A DNA stretch of 64,000 bases from Cryptomeria japonica (lineage: Eukaryota > Streptophyta > Pinopsida > Cupressales > Cupressaceae). Positions 57,516 to 64,000 of this stretch are shown piece after piece. Each line of letters opens with the position of its first letter. The first letter of the stretch is position 1. The notes under the pieces are model-generated. The model was not told the DNA's origin. It saw only the letters and a list, made by a program, of their open reading frames with translations, and ran no database searches. The position numbers and the translations under genes were made by a program. The stretch lies in the NCBI RefSeq assembly GCF_030272615.1, contig NC_081408.1:198176841-198240840 (forward strand), written 5' to 3'.

Positions 57516-60500
57516 ATGGCTTCCATATCTCATACCAGTTCTAGTGCATCCATTGAGTCTAAAAGTTTCATTCAAAGGAAGTCAAAGTATAATGCCCTAT
57601 CACAAGTTCTAGCTGGAGTGATAGTAGAAGAGGGAATTTTTGACTATATTGATTTCAAGATTCAAGACCTAGGGTCTCTAGCCATCCATTCCCAACTAGG
57701 TCTATTTTGTAGAAAGGATAAGAAAATCAAACCAGAATATAGTATCTTAGAGAAGAAGAAACTCCATAATGATGTATACTTTCTGGAAGACTTTACAGAG
57801 GATCATATTAGGATCATTTTGAGCAGAGTCCATGGTGACAAGATGTACTTGGAGAGGACGCATGATATCATGCCATAGGCAATTCATGCAGTCACCAATT
57901 TCTGCAACATAGGGGAAGTGCCAGCCCTAAGGACAATAAGCAAAATGGAAATGTCAAGGCTCACCAGTTCAGTGAGTGATTCACGAGGCATGACAGTCAA
58001 CTCCATCAAGGATGCTTTGGTTAAGCGTGCCTACATGGTGATAGGCTACCAAACATTCTCTGCTAGCAGAATTAACTCTGTATCTGCTGTAGCAGTAAAT
58101 GCCGCTTACCAGATGATTAAAGAGGATGCATCATTTGACCTGTGCATCGGTATGCAGAGGCAACTCCTGTCTAATCTAAAGTTCATCAAATAGGATAATG
58201 CACTAAGATTCAAGTTTGGACAACTATTGGTTGGGTTATTCTTCTATTTCCAAGGCTACTTTACTGGAGTAGGAGATGTCCAGTGGTCTCCTGACCAACC
58301 GGTAACCATGCAGATCAAGGAAAGCATTCAAGCAATCGGAACCGGTTACCTTGATGTGCTGAACAAGTATTTTGATGAGTTCAGATGGAAAATGGGTCAA
58401 AGGATGAGGATCTCAGGTGACATCATCAAGAAATATGAAGATGACATCTGTTTCACCATGTAGGTGGACAAATGCTTAATGGAGGTTGTTGAACCTAGAA
58501 TGGAAGAAGTGGAGCCAATGGGCTATGAGGTGATGTACGATATGCTGGAAGGGTATGCCTCAGCCCTTATTGCCTCACCTCTTGATCCTAAGGAAAAGAG
58601 GAAAAGAACCTATCTAGAAATGGTTGCACTGGTCGAGGAACCCTCTATTAAGAAAGGAAAAGAACCAATAGCAAAGAAGGCAAAGGCAGTGCCTGTAGCA
58701 TAGGCACCGGCTACTACTGCAACTCCAAGAGTGACCAAGCGGTCACCTGCAAAGAACAAACCGGAAGTGGCACCAGCAAAAGTCTTTGAAAGAAAAAGGA
58801 AGACTAAGTCAAATGAACTAGACTCTGAAGAGACTGAGTCTGAGGAGATGCCAAAGAAGGCTAGACAGACGAAGAAGATGAAGAAGAATGAACCGGCAGC
58901 GTCTGCATTGATAAATATTGATATCTCCTCATATAAACCTTTGACACATTGTTAAAGAACAATAAAGAATATTAGGAGAAAATTACTTCATGACTTAGTA
59001 GATTATTATGATTATTTTAGTGATGAGGAGAAAGAAGAAGTACTACAGGAGATTATTATTTATTTGTGTAAGAATGACCAGTCGCCATCAGAGATTAAAT
59101 CTTAGACACCAGATTCCTTATATAAGGCATTAGATAATAAATGGCACATTTCCATAGAAGAAGAACTGGAGATTAGGGAGAAAGTGTTTGCACAGTACTT
59201 TCCTGACCTCTCAAACTCAGAATTATTTGATGTTTTGGACCAAAATAAAGGACTCTTCTTCACAAGGAGAAGAAGACTCTGGCTGTTAGAGGGAAGAGTT
59301 GATGATGTTGAAAAAGACACACATCAATATATGGATCATGCTATCCATGCTCACAAAGCACGTATGGCCAACCTGCAAGCAGAAAAAGAATCGGTTAAAT
59401 CCAAACCGAATGAAGTTTTTGATGAAGAAGGAAACCCAGTTGAAGAACCAATCGACACTATTGATGTCAATGCCCTAGACGTAGAAGATGTCACTCAGGA
59501 CATACCTTCTGAGGGAATAGGATAGGTGCAATAGGCCAAACAGGGCAATGAGAAAGCCAAGGACAAATAGGAAGCGGCTAAGGAATAGGTAGAGAAGAAG
59601 AAGAGGGATGAAGATGAGAAAAAGCAGAAAGAGGAAGAGAAGAGAAAAGAGGAAGACAAGAAAAGAAAAGATGAAGAGAAAAAAAAGCAAGAAGATGAGA
59701 GGAAAAAGAAAGAAGAAGAGGATAAGGAAGAAAAGAAGAAGAAGGAAGAGGAAAAGAAGAAGAAGGAAGAGGAAAAGAAGAAGAAGGAAGAGGAAGATAA
59801 AGAAAAGGAAAAGAGGAAGGAAGAAGAAAAGAAGAAGAAGGAAGAGGAAGAGAAAGAAGAGGAGAAGAGGAAGGAAGCTGAGAGGAAAAAGAAAGAAGAG
59901 GAAGACAAGGAACAAGAAAAGAAGAAGGAAGTAGAGAAAAAGAAGAAGGAAGAAGAAGACAAGGCAGCGGAAGCGATGAAGAGCACATAGATGGAGACTC
60001 CGAAGGCAACCGAGAGTCAAGCCAAACCGGTTGATATCACTAGTCTTATCGATCTCTAGTTTGCAAGTGAATCGAAGCTAATCTCAAGAGCGCCTTGAAA
60101 TCATTCGAAGGAAAAAGGAGCAAGATATAATTCAAGCGGTTGTAGACACTCTTGCCGGTTTGATCCCCAGTACCAATCTTCCCAACACTGAATCATCACT
60201 AGCAAAGCTTAAGCTACTATGTACAATAGTGGATGATCAGGTGTAGAGCCTGGAAGAAGCAACTGAGGCAAATGTCAAGAAAGAGCATCAAAAGGCTCTT
60301 AACATTTCTCTGGTGAAGAAGTTGAATGAACTCCGATCTGAACTGTTGAAAGACCATAAGGATATAAGGGACGCTTTGGATGAGGGAAATCTACTACTAA
60401 GCAAAATCTATCAACCCTATCTATTCTATGATGATGTGCTAGCTCAGAAGCAAAATTAGCTTCAAACGGACTTACAGTCTTACTTGAGCACATTTAAGCC

Positions 60501-60843
60501 ACCTTATGATTCCTTTGCAACTTATGGGCAAACCGCTCACCGGTTTCACATCTAGTTAGCCAAAATGGAGAAAGAGATCAGCACACGGTCTAGAGATTTG
60601 TAGGAACTTCAACTGGTTCTACTCCCACATTTGCAAATTCTTCAGAAGTGTTATCTGAACCTAGATGCCTTGATAGTTACATAGGAGATGAGCACAGTTG
60701 ATGCCATGGAAGAACAGGTCTCCCAGATGCAAACAGAGAAAGAAGTGGCCACCTCCCTACTTGAGTCCTGGTCTCTATCAATGAAACAATTTTTGCAGGA
60801 CTATAAATCATTTTTTGACAAGTATTATTCCTTGTTGTTATAA
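57516..60843 (+). pseudogene. E7 ORF2: conserved ~1,100-codon protein of unknown function
   Basis: The start gives MASISHTSSSASIESKSF. Shared blocks are HIRIILSRVHGDKMYLE (near 57808), AYQMIKEDASFDLC (near 58105), ALRFKFGQLLVGL (near 58201) and MEVVEPRMEEVEPMGYE (near 58482). A Lys/Arg-rich, probably nuclear, segment lies at 58600-58880 (KRTYLEM..KKARQTKKMKKNE). Then come a helical part (59184-59500), an extraordinary Lys/Glu-only helix (59590-59985) and a C-terminal coiled-coil region ending YSLLL-stop. About sixteen in-frame stops, nearly all TAG and all where Gln would fit; shifts near 58960 and 60060-60100. No enzyme motif is recognised. Confidence 0.78.
59590..59985 (+). repeat. Purine-only Lys/Glu repeat in E7 ORF2
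   Basis: About 400 bases are almost free of pyrimidines on this strand. In the ORF2 frame they encode runs of K and E in an i,i+4 pattern (units such as EEEKKKK), as in single-alpha-helix (ER/K) domains. Three near-perfect copies of a 21-bp unit lie at about 59731-59796. Long open frames on other frames and on the minus strand here are artefacts of composition. Confidence 0.82.
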
Positions 60844-61165
60844 ACTTTTATTATTTTAATATCAAATGGAAACAGGGTTGTTCAGTGGTACTTTGTCATT
60901 GTTGGCAAAGGGGGAGAAGTACTCTATCTATTTTGGAGAAGTATAGGGGAGAAGTATCTGGCTTTAAAATATTGCTATATGCTATATGCTCTGATATCTC
61001 AATGTTTATGCTCTATACGCAAAATTGCTATACATTGTATTGATTAAGGGATAGTGTATATGCTTAGGGGGAGCAATTTTGTTAATGGCATGTTTTTGTT
61101 GTAAAACACTTAGATGTCAAAATTTTATTTTCCTAAGTGTTGCCATCAATGCCAAAGGGGGAGAT
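60844..61165 (+). promoter_or_regulatory. E7 3' UTR with three polypurine blocks
   Basis: Blocks are at about 60905-60918 (CAAAGGGGGAGAAG), 61065-61074 (TAGGGGGAGCAA) and 61154-61165 (AAAGGGGGAGAT, true PPT), in the same order as in E6. Confidence 0.82.
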
Positions 61166-62294
61166 TGTTGGCATTTTTGATGTTTATGTAGTGATTGTCA
61201 TTGATGGATGCACACTTGCATTGAGATCCCCTTTATATGTATGAGCTAGATCTCAACCAGTATCTGTTCCAACCGGTATGTTGTATTCTAGTCTTTAGAC
61301 TATTGGTGATTTTGTAGAATGTGTTTCTTGGTCTGAAGTGGCATGTCGACCCCAGGCGGTTCATAGATCTCAAGTGATACGAGGGAGCAAAGTGGCATAA
61401 CACATTCTTACCAATCTTCATTTTTGTCAAACTGGCAACCTGTATTTTGTATGAACCAGTAATACTCTGTGATGAGTTACCAACTGGCATTTTGTGATGA
61501 GTTATCAATCCATCGATTGTTTGACAGTGCCAACACACTGACGGTGCTTCTTATGTCATGTTACTGAGTATGTCTAGATTCATTGAACCTAGGAAATTGA
61601 AATGTTATCCTATTGGACCGACATGAAATCAAATTCCTTTAAAAGGACATCATGTCTAGGGTTTTAGGTTGTTGCTGAAAGGGTTTATGTTGTGACTAGG
61701 GTTTAATTTGGTTGAGGAGTTGAAAAGAATATGAATGTGTAGAAGACTGAAGTAATGTAGGAGTGCATTAAGAATGAGCTATCAAGGATCTAACCGAGCA
61801 GTCTGTGCTATTAGATAGATCAAACACTTGTTGATTACTCACATCTTTGACAAGTCTGTAGCCCTTAACCAGGTAGGCCCAAAAGCCTTTTGTAAAATCC
61901 TCTAACAAGGTGGTTCACCTCTGTGAATCTAAAATCCTCTAGCAAGGTAGTCTTTAATCAGACTTATCTCCTAATAGAGATTGAGATTCCTAATAGGATA
62001 TGTTCTGGTGAAGAACATTGTAAGACCTTAACTAGTCTGGTTTCTATTCTATAGATAGTGACTTGTGAGTTCCATCTCACCATGGTTTTTCCCATTTGGG
62101 TTTCCACATCAAATATCTTGTGTTATGGTTGTATTGTTTTTGTGGGTGAACGAGTTATTTGCATTTTGGTTTGCATGTGTGATAACCGATCTATCTATTA
62201 AACTATTTTACCGGTTTATCTTTAGACTGTTTAAGTGTTTATGTGCAAGATTTTTTGGTATACTAATTCACCCCCCCCCTCTTAGTATTCATCA
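61166..62294 (+). repeat. 3' LTR of E7
   Basis: It is 1129 bp, starts TGTTGGCATTTTTGATG, ends TATTCATCA and is followed by the CTATT duplication. It aligns with the 5' LTR with few, mainly C/T and G/A differences, and the C-run before TCTTAGTATT is longer. Confidence 0.93.
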
Positions 62295-62735
62295 CTATTC
62301 AATCTATCTAGTTGACTACTTAATCAAATGAGTTAACAAGTCAATCAATCTGAGTTAACAAATCAATCAAATCTATTAATTGATCAATCTAAATCAGTTC
62401 ACTCCCAATCAGGATTTGAGTTCAAAATCCCTCCCCCTCTCTCATAAAAATATATATAAACAACATCATTTTCAAAAATCAATCCAGATCACACTCTTCA
62501 AAGCAATTGCCAATCTATGTAGGAATTTCAGTGCAAATTCTGAGAACCACCCATACAATTTTGGAGAAGAACAATGGATGTAAAAATTAGAAATAGGGAG
62601 TTTTACTTAGTTTAAAGATTTCATTTCTTTCATATTTGATATTCTATTGTATTATGTTTGATTATGTTTGATTAACTAAAGATTCATAATCATCTTTACC
62701 CCCTAGTCAGATTTAATTTCATGATTTTGAAGCAT
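62295..62735 (+). repeat. 3' LTR of E9, right part (end approximate)
   Basis: The sequence continues the AT-rich E9 LTR after E7. CTCTCATAAAAATATATATAAA (TATA box, about 62451-62460) gives it a promoter-like centre, as expected within an LTR. The LTR end could not be placed; Copia coding sequence is certain only from about 62745. Confidence 0.55.
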
Positions 62736-64000
62736 GAAATAGTAAGCACAATATTGATGATGTCTTGTATGTAGAATGCCTAAAGCATAATCTTCTGAGT
62801 GTTGGATAGATGAATGTCAAGGGATATGATATTCAATTCAAGAAAGGAAGTGTAGAATCTTGAGTAGTTCTCAAGATGAGATTGCATCAGATACAAAGAC
62901 AAAAGGTAATATCTTTCACTTGAATTCTATTGATAAAAGTTTCTTAATTTCTCAGATCGATGAAAGTTGGTTATGGTATAGAAGGATGTGTCATGTTAAT
63001 TTTGATAGCATGATTAAGATAAGTTCTACTCATCCTACTAACTCTATATGCAAAGAATGTCAACTGGGAATGCAAACCAGAGCTTCTTTCAAAAGTAAGA
63101 AGCATTTTTCTAATGGATTGTTGGATCTTGTGCATACTAATTTGTGTGGTCCCTCTAGAGTCAAAATATTGCAAAGAGATAGATATTTCATGTTCCTGAT
63201 TGATGATTATTCAAGGATGATGTGAGTTACTTTTTTAAGGGAAAATTTTGAAGCATTGGAGAATTTCAATTTTTTCAAAGCTATGGTTGAGACTAAGACA
63301 ATATTGAAGCTAAAGTTTTTGAGATCTGACAAACATGGTGAATTCATCTCTGGTGAGTTCTAATAAATAGATAGTTATCTTCTCCAAGAACCCCTTAGCA
63401 AAATGGAGTTGTGGAAAGGAAGAACATAACCATTCAGGAAGCTGCTAAGACAATGATGATTGAAGACAATGTTTTGCATATATATTAGAGAGAAGTTGTG
63501 AGTGTTGTTGTTTAGACTCTTAACCAAGTGCATATCAAAGGTCATACCAATAAGACCCCTTATGAATTATGGTCTTTTCATACTCTTACTATTACGTATT
63601 TTAGAATTTTTGGAAGTAAATTCTATACCAGAAGGGATTAAGATTTAGGAAAGTTTGATGCTCGATGTGATGAAGGAATATTTCTTGGTTATTCTACTAA
63701 AAGAAAGGCCTACCAATGCTATAATAGAGTTTGAGGAAGATAGTGGAGAGTGCTAATGTCAAAGTTGATGAGGGTAATGAGTATCATCCTAGATGCTTAG
63801 GATATGATTCAGATAAATGAAAGGATAGTTCTAATAAAGGTAAGCAAGTTTAGATCCAGAACCAAGTCTAGATTGTTTCGGTGAATCTAGAGAATCAAGG
63901 TGAAGGAGATAGTAGTGCAAATGAAAAAGGTGAAGAGTCTTAAAATCAAGAAAATCCCAAGGCTCCCAAGTATGTGAGATTAAATCATTCAGAAAATCAG
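62736..64000 (+). pseudogene. pol: E10: Copia pol fragment, integrase region, runs off the window
   Basis: It opens in the protease-integrase linker (DDVLYVECLKHNLLSVG near 62754). GAG-pre-integrase follows (LWYRRMCHVNFDSMI near 62970), then CKECQLGMQTRASFK near 63050. The integrase core has HTNLCGP near 63138, with Asn for the first catalytic Asp, and SDKHGEF near 63327. QNGVVERKN, TPYELW and EGIFLGYSTKRKAYQCY follow near 63400-63720. Frameshifts near 63360 and later and several TAG stops are present. The sequence ends at PKYVRLNHSENQ, in the linker before RT. No LTR for this element is visible; E9 probably inserted into it. Confidence 0.8.

Larger units (their letters stand above)
54640..62294 (+). 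mobile_element. E7: pol-less LTR retrotransposon in E9 LTR
   Basis: LTRs of 1126 and 1129 bp (54640-55765, 61166-62294) are flanked by perfect CTATT copies. The order inside is primer site, zinc-knuckle gag (55816-57019), spacer, ORF2 (57516-60843), polypurine blocks. No pol domain is present in 5.4 kb of internal sequence. The LTR sequence differs from those of E1 and E6, yet gag and ORF2 are related, so this is a separate family of the same element type. Confidence 0.9.
28060..62735 (+). mobile_element. E9: Tat-type Ty3/Gypsy element, 5' end missing, four insertions
   Basis: Fragments in order are gag, protease, RT, RNase H, a second RNase H, integrase, a long 3' UTR with tandem repeats, a PPT (53990-54002) and a 3' LTR beginning TGTAGACACC at 54003. 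The second RNase H between RNase H and integrase marks the Tat/Ogre lineage. It is interrupted by a solo LTR, E8, E6 and E7; without them it would be about 12 kb, normal for the lineage. The ends given are approximate, and the right LTR end was not located to the base. Confidence 0.78.

Noticed and set aside
59475-60020. Long minus-strand and alternative-frame ORFs rich in Leu/Phe/Ser or Lys/Arg
   Set aside because: They mirror the purine-only repeat of E7 ORF2; composition alone keeps them open, and no start context or motif supports them.
57516-60843. Amber codon reassignment in ORF2
   Set aside because: Frameshifts are also present and neighbouring non-ORF2 genes share the TAG bias, so methylation-driven decay explains it more simply.

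Overview
The window is repeat DNA from a large plant nuclear genome. It contains nested LTR retrotransposons and no recognisable host gene. The Copia and Ty3/Gypsy lineages, tRNA-iMet primer sites, polypurine tracts and 5-bp target duplications are all typical of plants. The layering of old, decayed elements would suit a gymnosperm or another giant genome, but that last step is inference. All elements lie on the + strand except one solo LTR.

Layout. E1 (771-27924, flanked by CATAT) is an LTR element whose internal region is split by other insertions. An antisense solo LTR (833-1615) sits in its 5' LTR. A Copia element E2 (4728-15895) sits in its second ORF, and E2 in turn carries a deleted Copia element E3 (8940-12636) in its pol. 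A partial-tandem Copia array E4/E5 (about 16331-24699) lies further along the same E1 ORF. To the right is a Tat-type Ty3/Gypsy element, E9 (about 28060-62735, 5' LTR not found). E9 is interrupted by a solo LTR (29731-31138), an unclassified TG..CA-bounded element E8 (32498-39058), E6 (41473-48209, in the RT) and E7 (54640-62294, in the 3' LTR). Decayed Copia integrase (E10) runs off the right edge.

The most interesting content is a group of LTR elements without pol: E1, E6 and E7. Each has LTRs of a different family, an iMet primer site, a Sirevirus-like coiled-coil/zinc-knuckle Gag and the usual PPT. Where protease, integrase and RT should be, each has one long ORF ('ORF2', about 1,060-1,110 codons). 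ORF2 is recognisably the same protein in all three: shared N-terminal blocks, a shared FKFG block, then charged and coiled-coil regions. E8 carries a fourth long ORF (about 1,140 codons) that may share the same core. All three pol-less elements share PPT modules and LTR-end motifs with the pol-bearing Copia elements E2, E3 and E5, so mobilisation in trans is a reasonable model.

All ORFs are broken except the E6 gag, which is open throughout. Premature stops are strongly biased to TAG, as expected from deamination of methylated CAG (CHG) sites. Boundaries given to the base rest on LTR ends plus target duplications; other boundaries are approximate. No database search was possible, so 'novel' means only that I do not recognise it.
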